From NCBI GenBank assembly GCA_016708265.1, contig JADJGA010000011.1, positions 777,700 to 841,699 on the forward strand: a stretch of 64,000 nucleotides of DNA, read 5' to 3'. Every line of letters starts with the position of its first letter. Position 1 is the stretch's first letter. Below are positions 27,059-38,140 of this stretch, piece by piece. Source of the DNA: Saprospiraceae bacterium. Lineage in GTDB: Bacteria; Bacteroidota; Bacteroidia; Chitinophagales; Saprospiraceae. The translations under genes and the position numbers were made by a program. Below the pieces are notes generated by a model, which searched no databases, was not told the DNA's origin, and saw nothing but the letters and a program-made list of their open reading frames with translations.

Positions 27059-28188
27059 TCAAAAACAGGATTTAATAGTATGTGCAACCAAACTCAATTC
27101 TTCATCTGAAATATTAGTAGAGCAGGGTATACTCAAACAAGAAGAATATATCTGATCAGAAACATCATTATGATTTATATAAATAGCTTTTTTAAACATT
27201 TTCAGTTGATTCATTGGCACCCAGAATGGTCTTGACTGCATTTTTTTTCATTCAATATCTTAAGTAATTCCTTTTGCTTTTTAGTTTTAAATGTAAATAG
27301 CCAATAATTCGGATTTACTTCAGGAAGCACTTTTTGAAATGAAATATCCCCTGTAGATGAAAGGGTATTTTTATAAAATGTATCTATTTCATGTTTTCGT
27401 TTAATAAAATCAGGTAACTGTTCCATTTGGGCAACACCCATTGCTGCCAATACATTAACAAGACGGTAATTATATCCTATTTCGTCGTGGATATATTCAA
27501 ACGGATCACATTTTGCCTGTGTGGTAAGGTGTTTTGCTCTTTTTGCAAGATCTTCATCATTGGTTACAATTACACCTCCTCCTCCAGTGGTTATAATTTT
27601 ATTTCCGTTAAATGAAAAACTGCCTAAAATACCAAAAGAACCGGAATGTCTATTATTAAAATATGATCCCAATGCCTCTGTTGCATCTTCAACGACATGC
27701 AATTTATATCTTGTGGCGATACCGGTCAGTTTATCCATGTCACACATGTTACCTAAAACATGGACAGGCATGATTGCAGGTATCCTTCTGTTGTTTTTCT
27801 TTAAAAATGAATGATTTCCCTTTATATAAGTATCGTTTTCGAGAAATTCTTCTAAAAGATTGAGATCCATCTGCCAGGTTTCGGGATCAATATCCATCAG
27901 TATAGGATCAGCTTTAGTATATTTAATTGAATTCAAACTTGCAATAAAAGTCACATTAGGAACAATTACATAATCATTTCTTTTTACTCCAAGCAGTTCA
28001 AGCGAAATATGTAAAGCCGACGTTCCATTTGAAGCTGCTACTCCATATTTGCATCCGGCAAATTCAGCTACCATCTGTTCGAATTTATTGACATAAGACC
28101 CTACCGAAGATACCCACTGAGTATCAAGGCAATCCTTCACATATTTCCATTCATTGCCTGAAATATTAGGACCTGATAAAAGTATCAT
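27059..28188 (-). pseudogene. LegC/PglE-like PLP aminotransferase (frameshifted near the 3' end)
   Basis: Frames 27211-28188 and 27059-27241 together make about 377 residues of a DegT/DnrJ/EryC1/StrS aminotransferase. It has LSGPNISGNEWKYVKDCLDT at the start, GVAASNGTSALHISLELLGV, a catalytic lysine in FNGNKIITTGGGG, and the C-terminal SRPFWVPMNQL typical of LegC. It should transfer an amino group to a UDP-4-keto-6-deoxy sugar. The break is at an 8-T run (27241-27248), a likely homopolymer indel. The next gene upstream (SDR) and PglD-like downstream fit an amino-sugar module; no NeuB-type synthase is in the window, so legionaminic acid is not shown. Confidence 0.85.
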
Positions 28189-28189
28189 A

Positions 28190-29166
28190 TTATATATTTC
28201 TGAATTTTTCTGAATAGGAATCAGTTATCAATCCCGACTGCATGATTTTATAGATTTCCCTGATTCCGTCAGGAACTCTTTTCGTTATTGTAAACCCAAG
28301 TTCGTCTTTTATTTTATCGCTATTGACTCTGTAATCCCTTGGGTCTTCAGCAGCTTCCACATATACAGCTTTTGTCCACGGAATAACTTTTGCAATTTCT
28401 TCCATTAAATTCCTTTTTGTATAATTTTCAGCTGTGTTTCCTACATTGAAAACCTCCGATTTTATCTTTTCTTCTTCAGATTCAATGGTCAGTACAACAG
28501 CTCTGGCAAGATCATCAACATGGCAATATGGCCTGTTGAATTCAGGTCCCCAGATCTCCTGTTCACCATGTAAAAATACATTTCTGGTAAATTCATTAAC
28601 TGTAAGATCGAATCTGATCCTTGGCGAAAAACCATATACGGTGGAAAATCTCAAAGCAGTTGCACACATTGAAGAATTTTTCATGTCATCCAAAAGCCAT
28701 TTTTCAAAAGCGACTTTCAACTCCGCATAAAGTGAAACTGGCTTCAATTCAGAAGTTTCAATGACAAAAGAATCTGGATCTGACATTTTTCCATAGTTTG
28801 AACATGTTGAGGCAAAAACAAAGCGCCTGACACCAGCTTTTTCTGCAGCCATGAAAGTATTTTTGAAGCTGATCCGTTTACTTCCAGGGCTTCATCTGCA
28901 AACTTTTTGCATGCCGGATCTCCAACTATAGCTGCAAGATGAGCCACAGCATAAATATCTTTCATGGATTTTTCCAAATCATCACTATTTCTGATATCGC
29001 CTTTTATAAATTCAAAATTAGGATTCTGAGAAACATCATAAAGTGCATCGCCACCAAATTTAAGAGAATCTAAAACTCTTACAAAATAGCCTTTATCCAG
29101 CAATTGTCTGACTAATACACTTCCTATATAACCTGCACCACCTGTTACTAATATTTTTTTTGTCAT
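28190..29166 (-). pseudogene. NAD-dependent epimerase/dehydratase, extended SDR (frameshifted)
   Basis: The N-terminal frame (28744-29166) carries the Rossmann motif LVTGGAGYIGSVLVRQLLDK and YAVAHLAAIVGDPACKKF. The second frame (28190-28852) continues with AAEKAGVRRFVFASTCSNYG, the active-site YxxxK (VSLYAELKVAFEK) and the sugar-binding PYCHVDDLARAV. One indel near 28850 separates them. The complete protein would be about 325 residues, a nucleotide-sugar 4-epimerase or dehydratase-like SDR of undefined substrate. It ends 2 bp before the aminotransferase gene, supporting one transcript. Confidence 0.82.
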
Positions 29167-29538
29167 ATATAATTATTTACGAAAATATTGATTTATTATG
29201 TTTATAAGTTTTCAATCATAATTATTATCTTCATGTTTCATTAATTTAAAACAATATACATAAAATAAAAAAAATTGAAATTGATCTAACTGAAAACTAC
29301 AAAAGGAATAGATTTATTTTGAGTTTTGACATAATTAAAGTCAAAAATTAATTCACAGATTTTAAAATTAGTGAATTCATATAGTAGTCCAATTCTATAT
29401 TGTCCATTAATTAATTTAGGATATTGAGTGAATGATTAAAATTATTCTAATTAATTTGAAGCGTGTTATGTGGACAAACTTTTGGAAATTATATAAGTGC
29501 GCAATTGCTTAAAAAAATATTTGTTTTATATTTAAATA
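29167..29538. other. AT-rich gap without recognisable gene
   Basis: About 370 bp of very AT-rich sequence between the SDR gene and the beta-roll gene. I see no coding remnant, convincing promoter or terminator in it. Confidence 0.5.
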
Positions 29539-31542
29539 TTAGTTTGGAGCTATCATTGTGACTGTACCAGAGCCACCTTTATAATAAAGAGCACCATCTG
29601 AACCATGAAATATTTTTCCATTAGCAACACCAACACCATCAGTAGGATATTGTATTGAAAATCCAATTTGACCTCCAATTATCAATTCTTGTATTGAAAA
29701 ATCACCACCAATTAAAGGTGTTTCAGTATTTGTATTTGCAATAATTAACTTATTATTTTGACCTCTATATGACTCTGCATTTCCTGCTTCATTACCTATA
29801 TAAACATTTCCATTTCCAATCCCATTGACTTGGCCAGCACGAAAGCCTAATGCTGTATTACTATTACCCTCCCCATTTATAGAAACAGCTACTCCGTCAC
29901 CTGTAGCTGGAGTACCATTATAAATAAATTGTAAATCTAAAGTATTTGAGGCTGCTCCTATTGATACCCAATCTGTTGATCCTACATGATGTATTTGATA
30001 TGTCTGGTTTAATATCAGTTGTGTTAAAGGAACAGTATTCAATGAATACAAAGAAAATGAACTAACAGCTGTATTTTCAGAACCATCCCTATTATCATGC
30101 AAAGATTGTTTACCTATGACAACATTATTAGATCCAGTACTTGTTCTATCTGCTGCCGATTCACCAATCATTGTATTATTTGAAGATAAAACATTATATC
30201 CTGCTCGCCACCCAACCATTGTATTATCACTTCCAGTCAAATTATAATATAAGGCATTTGACCCAATTCCTGTATTTCTAAAACCTGTGGTATTCTTCCA
30301 CATAGCATATTGTCCAATTGCCACATTTTCGTTTCCATTATTGTCCCTTAATGCAGATACACCAATTGCTACATTACTATCTCCCTGTCCGTTTAAAAAT
30401 GCCTCTGACCCGATCGATATACAATTTGTACTTGTTGAATTTTGGGAAGCTTTCCAACCAATATTTATACCATTGCTTGTCGAAGCATTTTGACCTGATT
30501 GCTGACCTATGGAAATAGAATTCGGAGATGATTGGTTTTCATTTGCAGTTTCACCAATACTAATATTGTTATTTCCAGTGGAATTTTTACCAGCATATGT
30601 TCCAATATGAATTGGCGATATTCCACTGCTATTTTCGCCTGCCAAATGACCTACAGAAACAGCATTTATTGAAGTATTAGATTTTCCAGCATCTACTCCT
30701 ATCAATACAGTACTTTCCCCAGAATTTCCTTTACCTGCTTGATTACCAATAATTATATTATTTGAACCAAGATTATTTTCGCCTGCATCATTTCCAATAG
30801 ATATTCCCCAACTCCAATATTGTTTATGCCAGCGGCAAAGCCAATATTTACACAATTTTCACTTGATGTATTGGCACCGGAAAACTTACCAATATTGACA
30901 GAATTTAGACCAGAATTGTTAAAACCAGCATAATTACCAATATTTACCCCTCCATATCCATTATCTAACCAAATTGCACCTCCAATATTCAATTTATATT
31001 GGTCATTTGCTCCTACTTCCAATATTAATTGCACCTTGACCCGCATTAATAGTATTTGTTGATACAACTGTTTGATTAGCATTTATATCAAAAAGATTTT
31101 GATCGCCAGTACTTTGCCATTTATCTTGATAATAAGTCCCCAACCAATTATATATATTTCTTTTATAATCTGCTGGCTGGGAGCCACCTGGATTAATATT
31201 ACCCCTTTCTGTTATTACTCCATTGACCATAAGATTATTGGCAAATTGAGATCCATCAATCAAGGTCAATATCCATTCATTACCTTCAAATGTAAAAAGA
31301 GCAACTGCCCCATCAGCAAATCTTACAGAAGCTGTATTGCCTTCAGTCGCACCTATTGGTTGCATCCAACCTTCTAAAGGACTGTTGATATTAAATGCAT
31401 TGGAAGTAATTATATGAGTGAATGTTGAAGTTGAAAATAAGTTATTCTTAATTGGAGGTATTGTATCAATATCTAATTTAAATATAATTTTATTAATACT
31501 TAATAAAATATTGACATTGGCTGATTTTAATGGATTCATCAT
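29539..31542 (-). pseudogene. YadA-head-like beta-roll repeat protein (two frameshifts)
   Basis: Three frames (31003-31551, 30753-31082, 29539-30855) give about 660 residues. After a non-repetitive N-terminal region (EGWMQPIGATEGNTASVRFA, NINPGGSQPADYKRNIYNWL) come more than twenty 13-16 residue repeats of the form N-x-x-I-G-x-x-A-G (NNIIIGNQAGKGNSG, NAVSVGHLAGENSSG, NNISIGETANENQSS). This is the left-handed beta-roll motif of trimeric autotransporter heads. The C-terminus (IFHGSDGALYYKGGSG) resembles phage tail-fibre or appendage tips. No signal peptide, coiled-coil stalk or YadA anchor is seen. Its role inside a sugar locus is unknown. ATGs at 31542 or 31539 are the likely start. Confidence 0.65.
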
Positions 31543-31843
31543 TAAAAACAAACTAAAACTAATAGTAAATTCCTTTTATATCTAGAATAATTCATATTTA
31601 TCTATTGCAAATTAATTTATGTAGCTTACTTAACTTTCTGTTCTAATATGGGAAAGTTTTTTACATTATTTATTCATTAAGGTTTTAAACATTGATTTAA
31701 TATTTAAAATTATCTTATAAATATTTTAGGTTACAAGAAATTCGATGTCATTAAACATATATACAATAAGAATATTTTTATGTGTATCGACAAAGATGGA
31801 TCGTTTCATACGAAAAATGGATAGTTTAAGCTTTTAATAGAAT

Positions 31844-32688
31844 CTAAACAATAAAAATTTCAGAATCCTCCCAATTTATATCATTATCCGCTTCTTCTAA
31901 AGAAATAAATTTAAAATCACTCAATAGAAAATCTAATTTTTTAAACTAGATTTTAATCCATAATAGGATTTAAACTTCCTAATTATAGATAAATCATTTA
32001 TTATTGGTTGACCAGGATCAAAGTCCCTAGGGTGAAAATAAGTCATTACATAATTTGATTTTTTAATTAATAACTCTACTAATCTATATGGGAAAAATCG
32101 GAAATAACCTCCTCCAGAAAATACAATATCCCTTCCAAGTAAATTAAAAGTATTGATTGGAAATTCCTTCAGGAACCCACTTGAGGTTTGAATTAAACAT
32201 GGATTATTGATTTTGAAATTAGGAAATCCTCCATGGGCACGTTTTGCCGGAAATACAGAACAATCTATTTATTCCGTGTTTTATTAAAAGCTCAAACACC
32301 CAACTATTCTCCTCTTTGACTGAAAATCCTGGGGCTCTATATGAGGTCACTTTAGTACCTATTAGGTCTTCAATTGAATAAATTGATCTTTTCAAATCAT
32401 CTTCAAATTCCTTTTTGATTGTTGATAAATTAATTGATGTAAATCTGAATGAGAACCTATTTCAAACCCATTTTCAAAAAGCTGCTTTACAACATTAGGA
32501 TATTTTCTTACTATCCAACCTAAACAAAAAAAGTCGCTTTTTGATTTCTTTTTAAAAGAAGTGACATGATCTTTTCCATATTAGAATAAATTCTACTGTC
32601 AAATTTATTCCATTCCTTTCAGACTTAGTAGATTCATTATCTAAAATGTGAAACCATTCTTCAATATCAAAAAAGTCAAAATGTTCAT
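31844..32688 (-). pseudogene. Polysaccharide deacetylase (multiple frameshifts)
   Basis: No long open frame exists here, but reading across frames on the minus strand rebuilds about 280 residues. It starts MNILTF then DIEEWFHILDN, the usual opening of exopolysaccharide-locus deacetylases (NodB fold). Then come KRNQKATFFCLGWI, NGFEIGSHSDLH (metal-binding His region), TSYRAPGFSV (catalytic motif) and YVMTYFHPRDFDPGQP. At least four indels interrupt it. It should remove N-acetyl groups from glycans. The MNILTF start lies at 32688, and the first indel is in the adjoining T7 run. Confidence 0.75.
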
Positions 32689-32744
32689 TTGCTAAAAAAA
32701 TTAAAATAATTGGAAAGTAAAAGCTAGCTAATTAATAATTGAGT

Positions 32745-33587
32745 TCAATAGCCATCAAAATCAATCAACGGAAATTTTATTCGATCCCTATCCAATTGAG
32801 TTCTATTCCCAGTAAGATCTTTAAAAATAAGGTTTAAAGGAGAAGATTTAAATCTTTGGGAATTTTAAAATAAAAAGAATTACGCCAATCTATGGTATTA
32901 TCCAATCCAACATAGAGTTTTAACCTTTTTTAAATTATTAGATAAATGCAATTTTAAATCCGGTTGCTTATCTTTTTCAATAGAGCTTAAAATTGCATTT
33001 ATAAATAACTTTTCAGTGGGAGCTAATATTTGATTATTCCCAACAAAATAATTTGATGCAGGGTTACTTAATCTCCAGGAAAATGATTTTTCATCCCAAA
33101 CTCTTAAAAACTCGAAGTCATAAGGATTATCAATGTGTTTGAGGGAACCAACTCCAAGTTTAGTTATTAAAGGGGCTACAAACTGAAAGCCAAGTTTTTT
33201 GACAAACCCATATGTACTATTATCATTTGCAATACCATAAATAAAATTATAACCATTCTCGAAAGCATAGTTATAGGTCATTTCTGCTAAGGTTGTAAAC
33301 AATTTTTTGCCTTGATGATCTGGATGAGTTGCTGTGTTTAAGGACAGTAAAGCTTTATTCTCAATACCGTTTAGCTTTATAATGACTGGTTGCGTCACAT
33401 AATGCGCTACTAATGATTCTCCAAAAAAAGCATTAAATCCTATGATTTTTCCACATGGATTTGCTTCATACTCCCATTTAAGAAACTCTTTTGAAAACTT
33501 TCTCGCGTTTGGGAATACCACTTTCATTAAGTCATTATATTGAGTTAATGAAAAACTATCAGTTTGAACAAGTTTAAAATTGTACAT
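32745..33587 (-). pseudogene. GNAT-like acetyltransferase (3' frameshifts)
   Basis: The main frame (32898-33587, 229 residues) starts MYNFKLVQTDSFSLTQYNDL and contains a GNAT core: NKALLSLNTATHPDHQGKKL (acetyl-CoA loop region) and NFIYGIANDNSTYGFVKKLG. Beyond its stop the coding pattern continues in other frames (DNTIDWRNSFYFKIPKDL, TGNRTQLDRDRIKFPLIDFD) to a stop at 32745, so the real protein is near 280 residues. Such GNAT proteins in sugar loci N-acylate amino sugars; the substrate is not evident. Confidence 0.68.
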
Positions 33588-33766
33588 AAATTGTTTTGGA
33601 TAAAAATCTACTTAAAAAATTGGATTGTTTAACATCAAATAAATCATAATTTTCTTAAATTGTTCAATGAAGTAGACCAAATTGCAAATAATTTTAATAA
33701 CTACACTGAAATTTCTTTAAAATCTTTAGAAATTTTTTTTGATAATTCAAATTTTAGTTCACTTTT

Positions 33767-34959
33767 TTAATTAAAAATTTTTTGGATGATGTAAGTTCGA
33801 TTAAAGAATTGTTTAGAATAATTAAACCCATTTTGTCCCATAATATTAAGATCTAAAGCATCCTTTGAAGATAGTTTTAAAATTTCATCGGCTAAAGAAA
33901 GATAATCTCCAGCAGGCACACAAATGCCACAACCACTTTGCCTAATAACATTTGAAATCTCTCCATTGGCCATGGCAACAAGGGGTTTAGCTGAAGCCAT
34001 ATATGATTGAACTTTGCCGGGTAATGTATAATTATAAATTAATTCATCACGAAGAGATACAAGCAACAAATCTGCCAGTGCATAAAAATGAGGCATTTCT
34101 GATAAAGGGTAACTATTTAAAACGAATACATTTTCTTCAAGATTCTCAGAATTACCTTAAGATCCAAAAGTCTTTTTTTCTCACTACCATCACCAACAAA
34201 GACGAACTTAATCCTACTATCATTTCTTAGTTTCTTAGCACAATTGATTAAAGAATCAATATCTTGAGCAAAACCAATATTCCCGGCAAAAAGAACGATA
34301 AAACCTTCTGGAATTATTGAAAAATATTTACTTTTATCAATGAGTGATGAATAAAATAAACTTTCTGCCCAATTGGGCAAATAACTGATTTTTAGATTTA
34401 TATTTTTTTTAGTGTTTTTTTCTTCAATAGAAGTTCTCATTTGTTCAGAAGAAATAAATATTTTATCACATTTATGATAAATATACTTAACTATAAAATT
34501 TAGAATTTTGACGAATAATGGATGTTTAACCCTACCAGTAACTAGTACACTCTCCGGCCATAAATCAAGTACCCATAAATACATTTTTGTACCATATAAA
34601 GTACGATGTAATATTGCTGGAATCGCAGAAGTAATCGGGAAACTCCAAAAACAAATGAAAAGAATATTTTTTTGTGAAATAAAACAAAAGTAATCCAAAA
34701 AAATAAATGAAAGATAGTTCAATGACAATTAAATTGAGATCCATTTCCACGAGGGACTATAGGAACTCTATAGACTTTGATTTTATCATATAATTCAAAG
34801 TTTTTAAAAATCCATATGTTTTATAAAATTACCTTTAGGGTAATTAGGTTTCCTGTAATTACAGTTATATTATGACCACACTTGATAATTCTAAACAAAG
34901 TTCATTGATCTTGAAATTTTCTTAGGCCAAAAAACTTGCGAAACAATTAAAATATCCAT
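33767..34959 (-). pseudogene. WbuB-like family 4 glycosyltransferase (frameshifted)
   Basis: Reassembled from at least four frames. The N-terminus MDILIVSQVFWPK is followed by HNITVITGKPNYPKG. A frame at 34117-34728 gives LWVLDLWPESVLVTGRVKHP, ISYLPNWAESLFY and FIVLFAGNIGFAQDIDSLIN. A frame at 33767-34096 gives MPHFYALADLLLVSLRDELI and PGKVQSYMASAKPLVAMANG, the GT4 donor-binding end. WbuB proteins transfer N-acetyl-L-fucosamine and are encoded after fnlABC, exactly as here. About 395 residues, normal for the family. Confidence 0.8.
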
Positions 34960-35001
34960 TAATATAATATTTTAAATGAATTATTCTTTTCTCAAATTAC
35001 T

Positions 35002-36095
35002 TTATTTACATAATCCGTATGATAATATTATTCTTAGCACTTTCTCCGAAACATTCGGCATAGAATAGTCAGATACTAACCTTAATGTTCTAAAATCATT
35101 AATATTAACCTGTTTTTTTAAAATTTTCAGGCCTTGTAAAATCCTGGTTAAATTCATTCCTGTCATCATAACCGAAGCTTCTTCCATAGCTTCGGGTCTT
35201 TCATGAGCCTCCCTGATATTTAAAGCAGGAAAGTTCAAAATGGATGATTCCTCGGAGATTGTGCCACTATCGGATAAAACTGCTTTGGCATTCTTCTGGA
35301 GATTGATGTAATCGTGGAAACCTAAGGGCTTTAATAGTTGTATTGAACTATGAAATTTAATACCTTTTCATGGATTTTATTTCGAGTGCGAGGGTGAGTT
35401 GAAACTATAATCGGCAAACCATATTTTTCGGCTATCTGATTTAAGATAAGGTACAAGTTTATCGAAATTCTCTGAATTTATATTTTCTTCTCTGTGAGCT
35501 GACACTACAAAATAATAGCCTTTTTTAAGATCTGCCTCTTCGAGTATATATCGGACTTTTCCATCTGCTCCATATTTGCAATTAAGTTCAAACATAGGAC
35601 TTCCGGTTTAAATTATTCTATCTGCAATAATCCTTCCTTTAGAAGATATCCCTTGCTATATCACCATATGTTAAATCTAAATCTGCAATATATCCACTAT
35701 TTTTCTATTGCCTCTTCGGGTACCTCTTGTCAAAACATCGGTTGCCAGCTTCCATATGAAAGATAGGATTTGTCTTTTCTTGGCGGCAATAGCACAAAGA
35801 CATGAATTTGTATCACCTAACACAAGGAAAGTTGCCTCTGACAGGAGCAAAACAGGATCAATGTTGATCAAATCTGACCGGCAGTTCTAGTCGCATTTTT
35901 CCGGCAGCATTAAGGAAGAAACTAGGCTTTCTTCAACCCAAGGTCATTAAAGAATATTTCATTCAATTCATAGTCATAATTCCATTGTCCGGTGGACAAG
36001 AACATGATCTATAGCATCTGACGAATCAAGTTTTTTATTACTTGACAATCGAATTATTTCGGGTCCCGGTGCCGACGACCGTGAGGACTTTGAGT
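35002..36095 (-). pseudogene. fnlC: FnlC/WbjD-like UDP-N-acetyl sugar 2-epimerase (frameshifted)
   Basis: Several frames together cover the whole enzyme: LKVLTVVGT and HVLVHTGQNYDYELNEIFFN near 36000, KNATRTAG, LVLGDTNSCLCAIAAKK (35677-35871), FVVSAHREENINSENF (35377-35595), and the C-terminus MNFPALNIREAHERPEAMEE (35002-35238). The last is typical of the FnlC/CapG branch that makes UDP-L-FucNAc. At least five indels occur, but no internal deletion is needed. A clear start codon is not visible near 36095. Confidence 0.82.
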
Positions 36096-36103
36096 TTGGT
36101 GAT

Positions 36104-36127
36104 CGTGATCTGTGATCTGTGATCTGA
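36104..36127. repeat. Short GATCTGTGATC tandem repeat
   Basis: Three near-identical units of TGATCTG sit just before fnlC on its upstream side; a related GATCACTGGTCACTGATCAC stretch lies at about 36549-36568 on the other side of the four-helix-bundle gene. They look like an imperfect flanking repeat of that small gene. Confidence 0.5.
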
Positions 36128-36169
36128 GAAGGGTTATTAGTCATTGTATTTTAATAGATCTGTTGAATA

Positions 36170-36527
36170 TTAGATTAATGTTATAATGATAGGGATTTTT
36201 TTCAATCCAATGATCATTTTTCTTATAGTTACAATTCTGGTCTATCAAGCAGTCAAGGTCAGTATTTTCTAGAAAACAAAGGTTATGGACACAATTAGTT
36301 GTGTTTCAAGTTCAGATACTGAACCTAAGGCAATAGAAAGAAACTGTGAGAATTCTTTGTTGAAGTACGGCAGCTCCTTCTGCAATATTTGAAGGAATCG
36401 AAACAGCACTTCAATTTGACTAGTCAATCCACTAAGTTCCGATTTAGGATATGATTCCGTAAACTTGTAAATTTCCGTTACCATCAGGATTGATTTTTTC
36501 CATACATCGAGGTCGATAAGTTTTCAT
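36170..36527 (-). pseudogene. Four-helix-bundle (S23/IVP) protein gene, frameshifted
   Basis: Joined frames read from an ATG at 36527: KSILMVTEIYKFTESYPKSE, LSGLTSQIRSAVSIPSNIAE (the diagnostic SIPSNIAEG motif), and FSQFLSIALGSVSELETQLI. That is the four-helix-bundle family named after 23S rRNA intervening sequences, about 118 residues. It sits between fnlB and fnlC, genes that are normally adjacent, and is flanked by GATC-rich short repeats, so it is an insertion into the cassette. A second, intact member is at 54299-54655. Confidence 0.78.
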
Positions 36528-36565
36528 TTAAAAGAATTTACAGATTACCGATCACTGGTCACTGA

Positions 36566-37688
36566 TCACACCTTCTCAAAAAATGTATCCGTATCATCAG
36601 GATCAAAATGCTCATTAATCCAAAATATTGTGTACAAGTCTTCATCTCCAATATTTGTGATATTATGAGTGTACCAGACCGGCATATCAACAAATGAAGG
36701 ATGTTCTCCATTTAATTCAAATTCAAATTTATTTGTAGTTCCGATTTTTCTGAGTTCTATTTTTGCTTTACCTTTTATAACTGCAAACCTTTCCGCTTTG
36801 CGGGTATGGAAATGATTTCCCCGGGTGATACCGGGTTTGGTAGTCGAAAATGATACCTGCCCTCCACTGTTTAGTTTCACTGTTTCTACAAATGAGCCTC
36901 TGTTATCAGTATTTAGTTTCAAAAGGAACGGATAAAAAGATTTATGATCAATGTAACACAAAAAAGTATTAAACAAATTTCTGGAAAAACTGCATGATAA
37001 GTCAGGTATTTCACCTCTTTCAAAATAATCACTTTTCATTCTTTTTAAAGTTTCCAGCAATTCAGATACAGTTATTTCCTTGGTATGCTGAATTTCATGG
37101 ACATTTATTTTTTCGTGCTCATTGACAAGGATCAATTTTAATATATTTTCTATAAGTTCACCTACATATATTAAACTAATTTTAGAATCAAGTTGAATCT
37201 GTGGTTCTGAATTATGAGCGAGTTGATGACAAAATGTAGCAACTACAGAATTATAAAAAGGATTTCCAAATGTGTCCAAATACATTAGAAATTATCAATG
37301 CGGTAAATCTTGATCCTGATTTCTTTGCCCAATTTTCAAAAAAAGTTTTCTTCCTTCAGATTTGGACCTTCCATAAATGTTATCTTTATATTCCTGTGTA
37401 GATGAAAACAGGATATGAGGATGAGAATGGTCCTTTTGCACGATTCTGTTAATTGCTTTACCAAATTAAGATTAGTATTGCATATTACTTCAGGATCATT
37501 ATGCCTGTTTAAGGCAGCAAGATGTATGATTACATCACAAGAACTTACAAATAAATCTAATTTTTTCTCATCTTCAAAGTAAGAGTCATCAAAATCTGTT
37601 CTTTCAAATTTATCTATATATAAACCTAAGGTATTGTATAAATGCGTTCCTATAAACCTGCCTGCCCTGTTATTCCTACTTTTATCAT
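36566..37688 (-). pseudogene. fnlB: FnlB/WbjC/CapF UDP-sugar reductase (frameshifted)
   Basis: Start chosen at the ATG at 37688, which reads MIKVGIT then AGRFIGTHLYNTLG (a broken GxxGFIG Rossmann motif); the longer frame from 37719 lacks it. N-terminal frame: SSCDVIIHLAALNRHNDPEV. C-terminal frame (36566-37285): FGNPFYNSVVATFCHQLAHN and a cupin-type domain (FSTTKPGITRGNHFHTRKAE, FVDMPVWYTHNITNIGDEDL) characteristic of CapF. CapF reduces and, with its cupin domain, epimerises the 4-keto intermediate on the route to UDP-L-FucNAc. About 370 residues. Confidence 0.87.
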
Positions 37689-37748
37689 ATCTGACTAATA
37701 CTTTGACCAATCGATCCATAAATTTTTTACCATATCTCCAGCTGTCAT

Positions 37749-38140
37749 TTATAGCTTCGAGAGCAATTTGCCGCTATAAACCATCAATAACGAATGATCA
37801 ATGGAGGCTTTTATACAATTTGCGTAACCCTCAGGCACATATAAAATTTCGCTTTTATAAACATTGAGTTTGACGATTTGAGGAATTAAATCCGGATCGG
37901 GATTCAGCCAATCATCAATTTTCACCAGCCCAATTACAAACTCTCCTTTGATACACCAAAACCATTTTTTCTCAAATTTGTGACCATGCCAACCTCTGAT
38001 CACATCTCTATCCGATGATGGATAAAATATGATCTCTTAACATCATCAAATCTAAATGAATTCAAAGAGTGAATTTTCCCTCTTTCGTCCTCAAAAATTT
38101 CACCTTTTATAATCTGAGGATTACTTTCTTTCAACATCAT
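37749..38140 (-). pseudogene. Cupin sugar epimerase/isomerase-like protein (frameshifted)
   Basis: From an ATG at 38140 that overlaps the fnlA 3' end, MMLKESNPQIIKGEIFEDER is followed after an indel by VIRGWHGHKFEKKWFWCIKG (metal-binding cupin motif with two His) and KSEILYVPEGYANCIKA. This is the dTDP-4-keto sugar 3,5-epimerase-like or WxcM/FdtA-like fold, about 130 residues. A copy of this type between fnlA and fnlB is commonly found in FucNAc loci. Its exact reaction is not certain. Confidence 0.72.

Noticed and set aside
27059..28188. Legionaminic acid pathway, based on the LegC-like aminotransferase
   Set aside because: No NeuB/LegI synthase or CMP transferase is present in the window; the module fits a UDP-4-amino sugar equally well.
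29539..31542. CRISPR array suggested by short regular repeats
   Set aside because: The repeats are protein-level (N-x-x-I-G) with varying DNA, and have no constant spacers or repeat length.
36099..36130. GATCTG repeats as an origin or a methylation-linked regulatory site
   Set aside because: Only three degenerate units, matching flanks of a small inserted gene; no dnaA-type boxes or conserved neighbour supports a regulatory role.
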